Assembly: GCF_964656455.1 (NCBI RefSeq)
Contig: NC_135715.1
Location: forward strand, 163,772,437 to 163,836,436
Length of the DNA stretch: 64,000 nt
Source: Halichoerus grypus
Taxonomy: Eukaryota > Chordata > Mammalia > Carnivora > Phocidae
Direction: 5' to 3'
Below, one piece after another: positions 1 to 12,060 of the stretch (positions are counted from its first letter, which is position 1; each line of letters starts with the position of its first letter). Both the position numbers and the translations under genes were made by a program. The notes below the pieces were generated by a model. It ran no database searches and was not told the origin of the DNA. It worked only from the letters and a program-made list of their open reading frames with translations.

Positions 1-157
1 ACACAGCGAGAGAGGGAACACAAGCAGGGGGAGCGGGAGAGGGAGAAGCAGGCCTCCCGCTGAGCAGGGAGCCCGATGCAGGGCTCGATCCCAGAACCCT
101 GGGATCATGACCTGAGCCAAAGGCAGACACCTAACGACTGAGCCACCCAGGCGCCCC
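1..157 (-). mobile_element. CanSINE, cut by the window edge
   Basis: Minus-strand CanSINE (tRNA-derived carnivore SINE). Read on the + strand it runs from the pyrimidine-rich tail complement (gagagaggg) to the complement of the head, gagccacccaggcgcccc, at its right end. The A-rich tail lies outside the window, so the target-site duplication cannot be checked. The sequence is close to the intact copies elsewhere in the window, suggesting a fairly recent insertion. Confidence 0.93.
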
Positions 158-1242
158 AAGTGTCCTCATAGTATTTTAGATGTAATGTCTCCCCACCATC
201 CTTTTAAGGAAACATATTTAATGGAACATTACTTTAATAAAAATCAGGTGTATGGGTTCTACTTTAATGGTGAGTTTAAACAGAAACAGTATTTAACACC
301 CTGATTGAGACTGTGTGAACCCCAAGTATATTGGATTGAAGGAAGAGAAGCTATATAAATGAGAAAAGTTACAGTTTACTGCTTATTTTTACAATGTCAG
401 TATACCCCAAGTCAGAGTGTATCTGATTGTGTTGTCATCATTTACATGCAGAGAATCACCAGTATTTAGTTCAATGTTTTTATCACTTAGATTCTGTGTT
501 TAGACTAACTGAAAATACTCAATACGGCTTTCCCTACAGGAAATGAGGACTAGTATATTTCTGATAGATTACATATTCTTACCAAACTAGGATACCATTG
601 AATTCTAAGTTGAGGTATTTGGTGAGGGAGTATATTATTGCTAGCAAAGATGCAAATCCTGATTCAAGAAGAAAGGCTGGCTCCCCAAATCCTAACCGTA
701 TGCAAGTTACCAAGCAGTGGCTGAGTCTGTCTGTATGAACAGTAAAAAGGAAAACACATTTCTTCCTTTCCTCAGTGTTCTCTGTGGCTGATGAAATGCA
801 GACCCCGAAGAATGGACTCTGGTCTTTGACTTGCCACAGAACACTGGCACGTCCTAGCCTTCTCCTTTTTCAGTTGTAAAATAATGTCCAAGCAAACTTT
901 AAGCCTTAACAGTCCAAGGTGCAAACATTGTGCTTATTATTTATCTTTCTATTTCTAGTGCCAAGTACATGGAGGGTGCTCACTGTATATGTGTTAGACT
1001 TAGGAATGCAGGCACATATTAGTCTGGGAAAAGTTCTAGAATTTCTCAGCAGTTTACCCACCTTTTCTAATTTGGCCATTCTCTCTGTTCCCCAAAACAA
1101 CTACCAGGTAAAGTTGTATCTGCTCCAAAGTCTGGTTCACCTCAGGCAGGAAACAGATAGTTTAACTGCTGTGCTATGAAAAGCAGGCAAAGTTAGAAAA
1201 GAAGGACATTTAGTTGAGTCTGTTTTTACCCAAAAGAAAAAT

Positions 1243-1244
<2 letters not shown>
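158..1244. other. AT-rich single-copy-looking DNA, no gene seen
   Basis: No repeat family, splice-flanked exon or RNA gene was recognised. The two overlapping open frames near 906-1179 (64 and 86 codons, opposite strands) show no motif and no splice context and look like chance. Confidence 0.5.

Positions 1245-1278
<34 letters not shown>
1245..1278 (+). repeat. (GT)n microsatellite
   Basis: Uninterrupted GT dinucleotide array of about 17 units. Likely polymorphic in length. Confidence 0.97.
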
Positions 1279-1280
<2 letters not shown>

Positions 1281-1334
1281 TATGATTCTGTTCATTTATT
1301 CCTGCGTATCCTAACTCATGGACTATGTAGACTG

Positions 1335-1632
1335 CATTGTCCCATATTATAGCCATGGCCACGCGTGGTTATTGAGCACTAGAAATGTAATTCGAGTGTA
1401 ACATACATAATGGATTTTAAAGATTGAGATATAAAAAAGAGAGTAATATGAAAGACCTCATTAATAACTTTTATGTTGACTACACATCGAGATAAGACTA
1501 TGGTATATTAGGTTAAGTAAATTATCAAAATTATTTTCACCTGTTTCTTTTTAAAGCATGGCTGCTAAAAACTTTAAAATTAGATCTATGGCTCACATTC
1601 TGTTTCCATTGGACAGAACAGCTCTAGACAGA
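1335..1632 (+). mobile_element. Fossil non-autonomous DNA transposon
   Basis: The block contains 'ggttattgagcactagaaatg', then 'ctcattaataacttttatgtt', then 'ttccattggacagaacagctctaga' near its end. These segments, in this order, match my memory of a common mammalian hAT-like short DNA transposon. The exact subfamily was not assigned. Boundaries are approximate and no target duplication was resolved. Confidence 0.6.
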
Positions 1633-4600
1633 AGTAAAATTGGATATAGCATTAATGAAATGGTTTGAGACCCTTGGGAGAAGTTCTTTGAGTTGCATAT
1701 CATCTCTGGGGTAACAGTATGATTAGGTTTGCCTGGGGCAGTCCTCATTCATGCCTGTTGTTCTGGCATAATTATTAATAGTGTCCCCACTAACTCTCAG
1801 AGGTGTCCATGCACGAATGATAAATTATGTGGCACCCTACATATAGCCCCATAGTCACTTTCATTGTTTGCTCAGTGATAAGAGGAACGGCCTTTCAAGG
1901 AAACCATGGGAACACAACCACAACTCTCACACCGGAGCACACTGCAGAGAGGGGTTTGTGTGGCCAGCCCCTGAGCCCAGGGAGTACAGAACTGGAGACT
2001 ACAGATTCTTTCCCATCTCTCAGATTCCATAGTTCCACTTGGTGCTTCCTCCGCAACTTCAGCTGCACCACATTTGATGCCCATGAATTAATAAGTGATG
2101 ATGAATATGGGGAGTATGTGATAATTCAGCCATGGTGCAACTAACATGAACAATAATTGCTTAAAAACTCTGTTCAACTGCATTGCATTTCAATATCCAA
2201 AGGAAGAAAAACAATCAAAATTTCCATCTCTTAAACAGAGTGTTCACATGTAAGTAATTCACAGATGGCAGAGCCCCAAGTGGGTTATGTTCAGTCATTC
2301 CCAAGAAATGAAACTTACTTATAACCCACAGCTTAAAAAGCTTGAAGGATGAATATTTGACACATTTGATTATGTTGAAATATTGCCTTTAAAACCACAG
2401 TTGATGACTGTTATTTTTACTTGCACTTCATTAGGCTTATTATAGCAGGAGGAACTTTCTCTGATGCCCAGAGATGCATGTTTGTGAAAAGTTGGAGAAG
2501 TTACACTTGTTTTCTGGCTGGTTAAATTATTACAAATTGGTTATTTAAGATGTACACCCTCAGATAAGGTGAAGTTTTAAAAAGAGTTCAAATTAGAAAA
2601 ATCAAATTCTCTACAAGTCTCAGATTCTGTGTATTGAAAAGCCACCAAATCTCACTCTTTGTTACTTAGGGTACCACCAGCTAAACAGCATGGAAATTTA
2701 TTTTCTTTCTTCCTCTTTTCATAAACCCATCAGTTAATCAGAATAGCATAATTATTAATGTGCAAATCGTAATGACTATTTATCTTTCAAGGCAATAGAA
2801 AATCCAATTCTACTGACTGCTTTTGAATTAAAGAAAGGGAATCCTGGGGGCAAGATGTAATAGTGGGAGTCTGCTTATGGGATGTCTTACCTCCCCTGCC
2901 TTGATTGTAACCTGGTGTTCTTGGCTTAAGGGCATGCCATAAAACCAGGTTCTTGAAATTGATGTTCCCGAATTTGTGGGTGGAAGAGAACTCTAAAACA
3001 GATGTGATTTTTTTCTTAATATCCGGTTAACTACTATGGTTGTTTTGTGTTTTAATGACTGTTTATAGTTTCACATTTAACCCCTAAAGCAAAATGATCC
3101 TGCAGGGCGAGTAAATTAAAAAGTGGATTCCTGAAAATTATAATGCTGCGGTTGTTCTCGGATAGTAAATGACTTTGTTTGTTCTAAAACTGTTACTTGT
3201 CTTGCATCACCAAAATAAATTAAGAAAATATTGGTCTGTCTTTTAAAAGTTCATATCCACAACATATACATTTTCTTTTTTAAAAATAACATGGCAATAC
3301 TTTAGGTTATTAGATTGGGAGTCCATGAATGAGTGTCAGAGGGTCTGTTAACTCTGAAGTTTGATGCTGTGGACCGTTGCACGTGCATGCATTTTTTTTT
3401 TGTGAAGGAGACTCTATTACTTTTTTTTTTTTTTTGAGACTCTCTCAATCTTATCAAATTTTAAAAGGAAAACAATGATCAAGAACTACTTGTTTGCAGG
3501 TTTAGGATGAAACAACGTGGGAAAGCCGTCAATCCTCAGAATTTGATGAATGATAGAGATTAAGAATGCAGTAGGAATTGACACCACCCCCCAAATATTG
3601 AATAATTAAGGCTATTTCATCTTATTATCACCTTGCCTATCCAACACATAGCATATAAACTCAAGATGTAAGGATGAATAGAAGTTTTGAATTGCTGCTT
3701 TGAGAGTTCAGCAATAACTCTTTAGTGAGTAGCAACTGATTCTCAGCAAGAGTAGGATTGGAGGTAAAGGGAAGACACCCTGGGGAGAAGTGTTTCCAGT
3801 GGTCTTGCATGTTAAGGGAGATGAGATGGTTCTTGGTAGTTTTTCCTATTTTATCAGCAAAGATAGTGGCAGGTAGCTTCAAGTGGGAGGAAGCATTTCC
3901 AATGAATAGCGTTTGGAATGAACGTTTTCTTTGTGTTTTGCAGATAATATGATGGAACATTGATTTGAGAAATTTTCCTTTGTGTGTCACATACATTGAA
4001 ATCATCATCAGTGTTGATCTTGGCTTAAACATTTTCAGATCCATGAAAGAAATCATTGAAATATTAGAGAGAAATTTAAGTGGCTTGGCTTTTAGGATTA
4101 AAATCATCAAATTGTCACTGAGAGATGTGAGAGGACTTTTGGTTATGGGTTGCTAACTGTCAAAACCCAACATAGAAACTTAAAAATTTTGAATAACCAA
4201 ATCATATTTTTCTTTCCCTTAGATATACAATTAAGTAGCTATACAAACATTGAAATAAATTAATTGTTGTAGACAGGGATGTAGATTGGAAGGAAGGCTC
4301 TATTCATTGTCTTCCAATGAGGAGAGATGATACCAATGAGTAAAAGGGAGGAAGAAATAGCATGTAATATATAATTGCATTATTTAGAGATACTGAAGCC
4401 TACAAAAGGTTTTTCTTTTTTTTTTTCCCCCTTCCTGACACAGTGATTTAATAGTAGTCCTGGTGTTTGTAACTCCAGCTGTTCACGCTGTGTGCTGATA
4501 AGACCAAAGCTTGGCGACACATTGCAACAATGGTTTTTATATGACTTTGTTTTCAAGAGATAACACTGCCATCCAATATTTCATGGGGCCAAATGTTTAC

Positions 4601-4964
4601 TTAGTTTGGCAAGTTGAGGCAGCTTAATTTCTGAAGCAGTTATGTTTATAAGACTTGAGTTCCAGGTGGGGAAAATCCAGAAGCCTAATTTATTCTGCAA
4701 CAGAATTTTTCACCAAATCTTACAGGAGCTGGTGAAACAAATTTGGATTGTCTGAATGTCTGTACCATGAATAATAAAGGAATCTGGGAAATGTGACTCC
4801 TGTTTAGGTGTATGCTCCCCGATCATTCTTCTTGGGTCTAGTCCAGAACTGAAAGTTTAAAAGAAGGACCTCTATTCAGAGGTTAGTTTCAAAAATTTAA
4901 AAAAATAACCATGACATGTCATCTTTTGCTGTTTAAATTGATCTGCTTGTAATGAAGATTGAAA
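1633..4964. other. Repeat-poor DNA, no gene seen
   Basis: About 3.3 kb without a recognised interspersed repeat. It holds short T runs near 3392, 3421 and 4409. The longest open frame is a 149-codon minus-strand frame at 3661-4110, AT-rich and without domain, signal or splice context. It is judged a chance frame. Ancient diverged repeats may be missed by eye. Confidence 0.45.
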
Positions 4965-5270
4965 GGGGGCACCTCGGTGGCTCAGTCAGTTAAGTGTTCA
5001 ACTCTTGGTTTCAGCTCAGGTCATGATCCTCAGGGTTGAGATCAGCCCTGCTTTGGTGCTCCATGCTCAGCACAGAATCTGCTGGATATTCTCTCTCTCT
5101 GCCCCTCCTCTTGCTTGGGCACTCTCTCTCTCTCTCAGAGGAAGGAAGGAAAGGAAGGAAGGAAGAGAGGAAGGGGGGAAAGAAGGAAGGAGAGGGAGGA
5201 AGGAAGGAGAGGGAGGAAAGGAAGGAAGGAAGGAAGAAAGGAAGGTCTTAAAAAAAAAAAAGAAAGAAAA
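4965..5270 (+). mobile_element. CanSINE with expanded GGAA array before its tail
   Basis: Plus-strand CanSINE starting 'gggggcacctcggtggctcag'. The usual (TC)n tail is followed by a roughly 105-bp GGAA/GAAA-rich array at about 5140-5246, then an A-rich end at about 5250-5270. A short repeated 'attgaa' on both sides suggests a target duplication, but it is weak. Frames here encode only Arg/Lys/Glu/Gly-rich products of the array and are not genes. Confidence 0.9.
5140..5246 (+). repeat. (GGAA)n-type microsatellite
   Basis: Imperfect tetranucleotide array of aggaagga units with interspersed gagagg and gaaag variants, inside the SINE at 4965-5270. It probably grew from the SINE's own tail. GGAA is the core recognised by ETS transcription factors, which is a known property of such arrays; any activity here is inference. 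Confidence 0.93.
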
Positions 5271-5479
5271 TTGAATGAGTTTTGCTTCCATGTCAACATA
5301 AATTGATTAATCCTTTAGATGCCCAAGACCTCTGCTCTGTGCCATCTGAAGAACTTAAGTTATGGTCCTTGTCCTAAGGAAACTTGCAGCCTGGTTTTGA
5401 TGACCAAATCTGAAGCGATTAAACAACCCTAGCAATCTGTAAGCAAGTATCAGATGATCAAATAATACATCTTAAGGAT

Positions 5480-5700
5480 CAGAATTTGTGTCCTTTGCCT
5501 TTAGTCTGCACTCTGCTCAGCCTCCCATGCCCCTCAAGGGAATTCCCATGTGCAGAATCTCTGTTAGCTCTTATCCCACCCAAATGTAACTACTTATTTA
5601 CACGTCTGGTACAAGACGGAGCTCCTCAGAGGCATGAGTCAATATATTCATTTTTGTATCCAAGTCCCCAACACCTGACACATAAATATAGGACCAGATA
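5480..5700 (+). mobile_element. Possible L2 3' fragment
   Basis: Short, diverged resemblance to the L2 3' end: 'ctcctcagaggcatgagtc' followed by 'tttttgtatccaagtccccaa' and 'acacctgacacataaatatagg', the order expected from L2 (stop-region, 'cagcacctagcacagtgcctgg'-type tail). Called by eye from diverged sequence, so low confidence. Confidence 0.4.
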
Positions 5701-6943
5701 ATTAAAACTGTTAGTTCTGAGATGGACAGAATGAATTCGACAACTTTTAACACATCTTGTAGAGATGTGCATGCTTGTGTGGATGTGTATTATAGATATG
5801 AATGAATATATGAATTAGAATGTGAAAATCATGAAATTACCTGTCCAACATACTATTTTGCTCCCTAAATAGCTTTAGTTTAGAATCTTCTGCTTTAGGA
5901 CAATGTGTTACCTGTGTTGACAAGGGGAGAGAGATGTTTAAACACAAATTCTCCACTTGGAATTAAAATGTGGGTTGATGGCTCAGGTCAGCAGTTTCAA
6001 TTGTGAGAACTACTCATCTCTTTACAGTTCTAGCAGTGATTTCACAGAGAAATTGGCTCTGAGAAAGAACAGAAATTATAAGACAACAACAAACGTTGAT
6101 AATTTAGAGATGAACATGATAAAGCCTAACTTTGCTTATGCCTTGATATATGAACAGAGAATAGAAATTAATATGTATGCAAGGGAGTTGATTATCTGAG
6201 CTCTACGTCTTTGTCAACAAAACTGTGAGTTCTAGAATCCAAAAGTCCATGATCTTGGCAGTTACAGCTTTGTAATTTTCTAAAAACTGTGTTCAAAGAA
6301 TTTTAAAAATTCTTGATTAGACTGGAAATGTCTGGACATCCTTCTTGTATGCCTACCACATCTGCAGATTTCCCCTTCAAAATATTCCTTCTATTCTATC
6401 TTCTTTAAGAGGTTCTTCTGGTTTCAAGTGATTTGGAAGAAAAGAAGAAAAAAAAAATCCTGGTATGTGAATTAATTCAAGAATATGGGAACATTTACAA
6501 GGTGTTTCTTAGTGAAAACACTAATGAACATCTCGTGTTAGTTGTGTGGGCAAATGTAATTTGACAGTGTTGTTTAAAATTTGGTAAAGGTGATGTTTAA
6601 AGTAGCTTTATTCTAAAGGTCAAGCTCCTGTGTTCTGATTGCAGCAATAACTCGGTGATCCTGAGTAAATTATTTAAATTGTGCATGATTTCCTCAAATT
6701 TCATGTGACTAAAAGGAAATAATAAATAGAAATCCTATATGAACTTCTGTTGTTCTTAGGGACTGAAACATCCAGACTGGCAACTTCAGGGTTCCAGATG
6801 TGAATTAACTTGCTGGGTATGAATTCAACTTTAAATTTCCTCTTAATACCTCAATATTTGTAATTGTTCATGGAATGAGGTTGTATTTCTATCCAAAACA
6901 CCGAAGTTTATTTTTATTGGTCAGGGTAATAATATTAAGGTAG

Positions 6944-6989
<46 letters not shown>

Positions 6990-8165
6990 TTAAAAGGCCA
7001 AATACACAAAGGCAGCAGTAGAAAAAACATACACCCATACATAAGCACACTTAAATTCTGTAGAAGAGAGCAGAACTTAAATCTGAAGGTTCAAGTACAA
7101 GTAGATCATGTTGCTTTCAAGTGAAAGCTGAAGGGTATGGACCATATCTATGTCTCTCTGTTCTGATGGACCTTCCATGTTGTGGACATTTAGTGAAAAA
7201 TGATGGCATGGAAGGAAAGAGTTCATGGGGTTTATCTTGGAAAGATGCAAAACGATTGTTATTCAGAGGAAAAGATTTTTTTTTCCTTGAGCATGGTGTG
7301 ATTCTTAGAAATCTCTTCTGATGGGGGATTTCTTTTTTCTCACAACATAAACTCTTCTGAAGTACAAGTTTCATTTTGGTTTTTCCTTTCAAACTTTAGT
7401 CATAGAATGACACTGTACAGACATTTAAAAGATTTCTCTCTTTCTCAAGAGGGTGGCCCCTTTCCTAATACCTCTGTACTTGTAAATAGAATTCTGATTT
7501 AGATGAATCACATTTTAAAAGTAGCTACTGTGTGTGTTTTACGCTTGTGGAAACATACAGCGTCCTCATAAGCAGCATGTGAGCTTGTCACCATACAGCT
7601 TTTGATGTCTGATTAGATGATCATAGGGACATCTGGAATGAGTTAGTTTTGAAGTTACTGGTGTGAGGCACTAGAGAATCCAAAGCCTTCTGACAGACTT
7701 GAACCAGTAAAAACATTGCTACTTTTAGCAAATCTTTTTTAACTTGCAACTGGCTGATGATTTTCAGACTGACATTGCCCTGATGTTTTCCAACTGACTT
7801 CCCAGCCCTCTTTTCCCTACAAATCTCCTTCCTTTCTAAGCAAAGAATGGGTAAATGGCATTTGTTGCAAAAATCATGAAGGATTATTCCCCTTTAAAAT
7901 GAGAAGGCAGATTCTTAAGCATCATAAGTCAGAATTGATGGATTTGCTTCTAAAGAAATTGTGTTGTCTCCTTTTCCTGTGCCTTTAATTTCACTGCTGT
8001 GGCGACCACCCATGCCTTCTTAATTAAAAAAAAAAAATGTATTTGGCCGTCAGCTATGTTCTATGAAGATCTGAACATCAGTAAGCATCCAAAGCATTTG
8101 ATACTGCTCTAGTGTGGTTGCACATATCTAGAACACCTATCAACAGTTCATACATTTATTGAGTC
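5701..8165. other. AT-rich DNA, no gene seen
   Basis: No recognised repeat apart from the GT array at 6945-6987. Two overlapping opposite-strand frames at 7117-7392 (91 and 66 codons) have no motif or splice context and are regarded as chance. Confidence 0.45.
6945..6987 (+). repeat. (GT)n microsatellite
   Basis: Uninterrupted GT array of about 21 units. Confidence 0.97.
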
Positions 8166-8179
8166 AAAATGTCATTTGA

Positions 8180-8359
8180 GGCACCCCTGGGTGGTTCAGT
8201 CGGTTAAGCTTCTGCCTTCCACTCAGGTCACGATCAGGGGGCTGGGATTGAGCCCCACGTCTCACTCCCTGCTTAGCAGGGAGTCTGCTTCTCCATCTCC
8301 CCCTGCTCATTCTCTCTTTCTCTCTCCCTCACTCTCTCAAATAAATAAAATCTTTTTTG
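8180..8359 (+). mobile_element. CanSINE with perfect 14-bp target duplication
   Basis: Plus-strand CanSINE from 'ggcacccctgggtggttcag' to an aataaataaaatc tail. It is bracketed by the perfect direct repeat aaaatgtcatttga at 8166-8179 and 8360-8373, the mark of LINE-1-mediated target-primed insertion. The head and middle differ somewhat from the younger copies. Confidence 0.96.
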
Positions 8360-8602
8360 AAAATGTCATTTGAATAGTCTCATTATATATAGACATTGCT
8401 TAGTTAAGGGTTCTTTCATTTGTCCAGTGGGGTTTTTACTAGTATGAAATGGTTCCTTATTGTTTCGTGAATAAAATGATTATATACCTGTAAATATATG
8501 AATCTATTTACAAAATTTGACAGGTCACTCTCCTACATTGAAACAACTGACCATTTCCCATGCCTCCAGGATATATTTTAAATTTCTTGGTCTTGGTAGG
8601 AC

Positions 8603-8772
8603 TTTTTTTTTTTTTTAGTGTGGTAAGACACACATAATATCTACCATCTTAATAACCATGTTTAAGTGTAAGTAGCACTAGGTACATTCCCAATATTGTG
8701 CAACCATCTGCCATCCATCTCCAGAACTCTTTTCATCTTAAAAGACCAAAACCCTATACCTATTAATCAACA
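8603..8772 (-). mobile_element. LINE-1 3' end, short truncated copy
   Basis: A 14-T run followed by 'agtgtggtaagacacacata' and 'catccatctccagaactctt', typical of the 3' untranslated region of mammalian L1M elements read in antisense. Only about 170 bp remain before the next L1 3' end begins. Confidence 0.85.
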
Positions 8773-8789
8773 GAGAAAGAAGAATAAAG

Positions 8790-10590
8790 TTATTTTCTTT
8801 TTTAGTGTGGTATAATATACATAACATAAAATTTACATTTTAATCATTTGTTGGTATACTGTTCAGTGGCATTATGTACGCTCACATTGTTGTGCTGCTG
8901 TGAGCCACGATCCGTCTCCAGCGCATTCTCCTCATCCCACACTGAAATTCTGTACTCTGTAAATAGTGTCTCCCCACTTCCTTCTCCCCCAGCCCCTGGT
9001 AACCACTATTCTACGTTCTGTTTCTATAAATTTGACCATTCCAGTTATTTCATGTAAGTGGAATCATGCGATATTTGTCCTTGGGTGGCTGGCTTATTTC
9101 ACTTAGCATCATGCCCTCAAAGTTCATCCATGGTGTAGCGTGTGCCATAATTTTCTTCCTTTTTAAAAACTGAATAATATTCCATTGTATGTATAGACTG
9201 CATTTTGCTTATCCATTCATTTGTTGATAGATACTTTTGTTGCCTTCATCTTTGAGCTATTGTGAATAATGCTTCTGTGGATGTGGGTGTACAAATATCC
9301 TTCAGACCCTGCTCTCAATTATTTTGGGTATTCACCCAGAAGTAGAACTGCTGGATCATATGGTTATTTTGAATTTTTTTGAGGAACCACCATACTGTTT
9401 TCTACAGTAGCTGTATGGTTTTATATCCTCACCAACAAAGGCACAAGGGTCCTCAGTCTCTCCATAATCTAACACTTGTTAATTTCTATTGTCTAGATAG
9501 TATCCATCCTTATGGGTATGAATTGGCATGTTAGAGTCTTGATTTGGATTTCCCTAATGACTAGGGATGTTGAGAATCCTTTTAGGTGCCTATTAGCCAT
9601 TCATATACAGGTGTCCCCCACTATCAAAAGTAGAGTGTCCCAATGAAAACCTTTTGTAAGCCGAAATGGCATGGGTGCAAAAAGCAATTACCATTAATTT
9701 ATAGGGGGAAAGTTTTGAGCATTCCCACACCCAAAAAATAATGTCTCCTAGGCTTTTCTAATACCTTAGGACACATCTTGCTAACGGTTACACAATAAAA
9801 ATCATGATAAAGCACAGATACTCACACAGTTGAAAGCTATGGCAGCCTGATACTGAGCGTAGTTCCCAGGGAAGGGGCTTCATGGTGCCACTCTAGCTTC
9901 TTGGGGTGCACGCTGGCTATAAAAAGTACTTAACGCTATTTTCGCTTTTTTTTCATCAAAGCAAAAATCCTCTTTGGGTTTCTTTTGGTTGGTGAAAACA
10001 GGTACTAATGTAGATCTTCTGTAAAAGGAAAATGGTGTAACATGAACTTTCAAAAAGTGAGGGGTACCTGTTATCTTCCTTGAAGAAATACTGATTCAAT
10101 TTCTTTGCCCCTTTTTAAATTGGGTTGTTCATTGTTGTTGAGTTACAGACATTCTCTGTATATTGTGGATATGAATCCTTATCGTATAGATGATTTGCAA
10201 ATGTTTTCTCCCGTTCTGTAGGTTGCCTTCTCACTCTGTTAACAGTTTCCTTTGGTGCACAAAAGTTTTTCATTTTTGTGAAGTTGGTTTGTCTACTCTG
10301 TCGCTCTTGTTGCTTGTGCCTTTGTGTCATATTCAAGATACCATCACCAACTCCAGTGTTGTGAAGGCTTTGCCCTATGTTTTCTTCTAAGAGTTGTATA
10401 GTTTTAGCTCTCATGTTTAGGTCTATGACCCACTTTGAGTTAATTTTTGTGTATATGGTGCTAGGTAAAGGTCCATCTTCTTCTTTTCTTTTTTTTTTTT
10501 TTGCATGTGGATATCCAGTTTTTTCAGCAACATTTGTTGAAGATACTGTTTTTCCCACATTGAATAGTCTTGGTACCCTTGGTGTTCAAA
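8790..10590 (-). mobile_element. Old LINE-1 (L1M type), 3' end and part of ORF2, split by a DNA transposon
   Basis: Antisense LINE-1 beginning with a T-rich run and 'tttagtgtggtataatatac', then the 3' UTR, then diverged ORF2 C-terminal coding. Recognisable antisense segments include 'tgaataatattccattgtatg', 'gaactgctggatcatatggtt' and 'caacatttgttgaagatac'. It is interrupted at 9608-10070 by a DNA transposon. All frames are broken; the 147-codon minus frame at 10115-10558 is a remnant of ORF2. It is 5' truncated at about 10590. Confidence 0.9.
9608..10070. mobile_element. Non-autonomous DNA transposon nested in LINE-1
   Basis: Begins caggtgtcccccactatcaa and ends with the inverted complement of caggtacccctcactttttg, giving clear terminal inverted repeats. 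The flanking LINE-1 resumes after it (ttcatata before, ttatcttccttgaag after), which defines the insertion point; the target looks like TA, as in Tigger/mariner-type transposons, but one flank has an extra T. No transposase frame is present. Family name not assigned. Confidence 0.8.
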
Positions 10591-10629
10591 AGTGTTTATT
10601 CACATTAGCAAGGGTTTACTTTTGGGTAC

Positions 10630-11060
10630 TTGGCACAACTTTTTACAACCTAACCACTACCTGTATGTTCAGCGCATCTCTAATCACACCGTGCACACCG
10701 TGCACACTGTGTAGTTTCTCGCATGCACAAACAGTGCTTCTGTCTGTGTGTCCTTGCCCAGCTGTTTCTTCTGTCAGGTGAATGACAACTGTCATTCATC
10801 CCTCTTTCCCCTAGTACATGTCCAGTTTTCTTTCAAACCCTAGTGTAATGGTCTCTTTCTTTACTAATCCTTCCCTAAACCCTTTCTGCTACAGACAGAA
10901 TTAACTACTTCCTATCCAATGCACACTAGCATATCTTTATTATAATCCTATCTTATGTTATAATATTCCACATTTTATATCTCTTTACTAGACTCTGAGT
11001 CACTAGTGGGTGGATCACATTTCCTCTACATACCCAGAACATAGCATTGTGCCTAAAGAA
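10630..11060 (+). mobile_element. L2 LINE 3' fragment
   Basis: Diverged L2-like sequence: 'ttagatctcttt' is replaced here by 'ctttactagactctgagtca', followed by 'acatacccagaacatagcat' and 'tgtgcctaaagaacagg', matching the order at the L2 3' end. The left boundary is vague. Confidence 0.6.
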
Positions 11061-11254
11061 CAGGGGTTACTTATAAAAGGTTTATATAAAGAATACAATA
11101 CATTTTCTGATCTCACAATAGCCTACTTAAAGCATGAAGCAATTTAATTGCAGTTTTAATAGCATTAATCTGCATGCTAGGTCTGCCAACAGATGGCCAC
11201 ATAATAGTACCCAGGATGTCATGGAGTCAGGTACTTTCTTTGCTCAGTTCCAAG

Positions 11255-11430
11255 TTCATGTCAGATGTAGACACTTTATTATATATACTCAAATATATTA
11301 TTTTATCCCATTACAATATGCAAGTTCAGCTTTATTCACTCTGTTGTATAGGTGAAGAAACTAAGGCTCAAACAAATTAACTCATTTACTGTAGATCATA
11401 TTACTAAGTAGCAGTGCTAGCATTTTACTT
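11255..11430 (-). mobile_element. MIR fragment
   Basis: 'ggtgaagaaactaaggctca' followed by 'agatcatattactaagtagc' is the antisense of the MIR core region (tRNA-derived ancient SINE). Confidence 0.6.
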
Positions 11431-11864
11431 CAAATATGTCTTAATCCAATATAGCCTCTTTTCATTCTGTCACTCAAATGTTAGCTTTGCAAGTACCACC
11501 CTAGAGTTTATACCTCTGTCCCACTGATGCTGTCATTCCTCAAATGCTTTGGGCAATCTTTATCTGAAACTTCTTTCAAAGCCAGTGTATGAGCCTCTTC
11601 CTAAAAAGAAAAAAAAATAATTTCATTATTTTATAACCACACTTTATTTTTCCACCAAAAATGGTCTCATTCTATTTGATGCCAAAGTGTATATTGTAAA
11701 GTGGGTCTCAAATGACTTGGTTATTTATACAATTTAGATATTCCTGTGAAGCAGAAAGTTTTGCCATCACAACAAATCTGATGCAGGCATTAAAAACATT
11801 TATGGAAGAACAGATTCAGATGTGCTTAAAGTGGCAACGTTTTATAGCCATTCTTTTGTTTATC

Positions 11865-12060
11865 CAATTGTCTAGTGGTTAAGACAGCTAGGCTTTATCC
11901 CTGACTCATCCACTGGCTGTTTGTCAAGTTAGGCAAATATAATTTTGTTCTCTGTCTGGAAGAAGAAGATTGTCTTCTATCTTGCTCACAATGGAATTGC
12001 AAGGTTAATGCTTTTTATCTTGAGTATAGCATTTAGCAGACTGTGGGTGCTTAATGTATG
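11865..12060 (+). mobile_element. MIR fragment
   Basis: 'gtctagtggttaagacagct' then 'catccactggctgtttgtca', ending in 'gcagactgtgggtgcttaat'. This is the order of a sense MIR copy with its 3' end. Confidence 0.7.

Noticed and set aside
3661..4110. 149-codon minus frame
   Set aside because: AT-rich, no recognisable domain, no splice sites in a sensible place. A frame of this size is expected by chance in 64 kb.
5005..5306. Overlapping open frames rich in Arg, Lys, Glu and Gly
   Set aside because: They are translations of the GGAA array inside a SINE, open in several frames only because the array has no stop codons.
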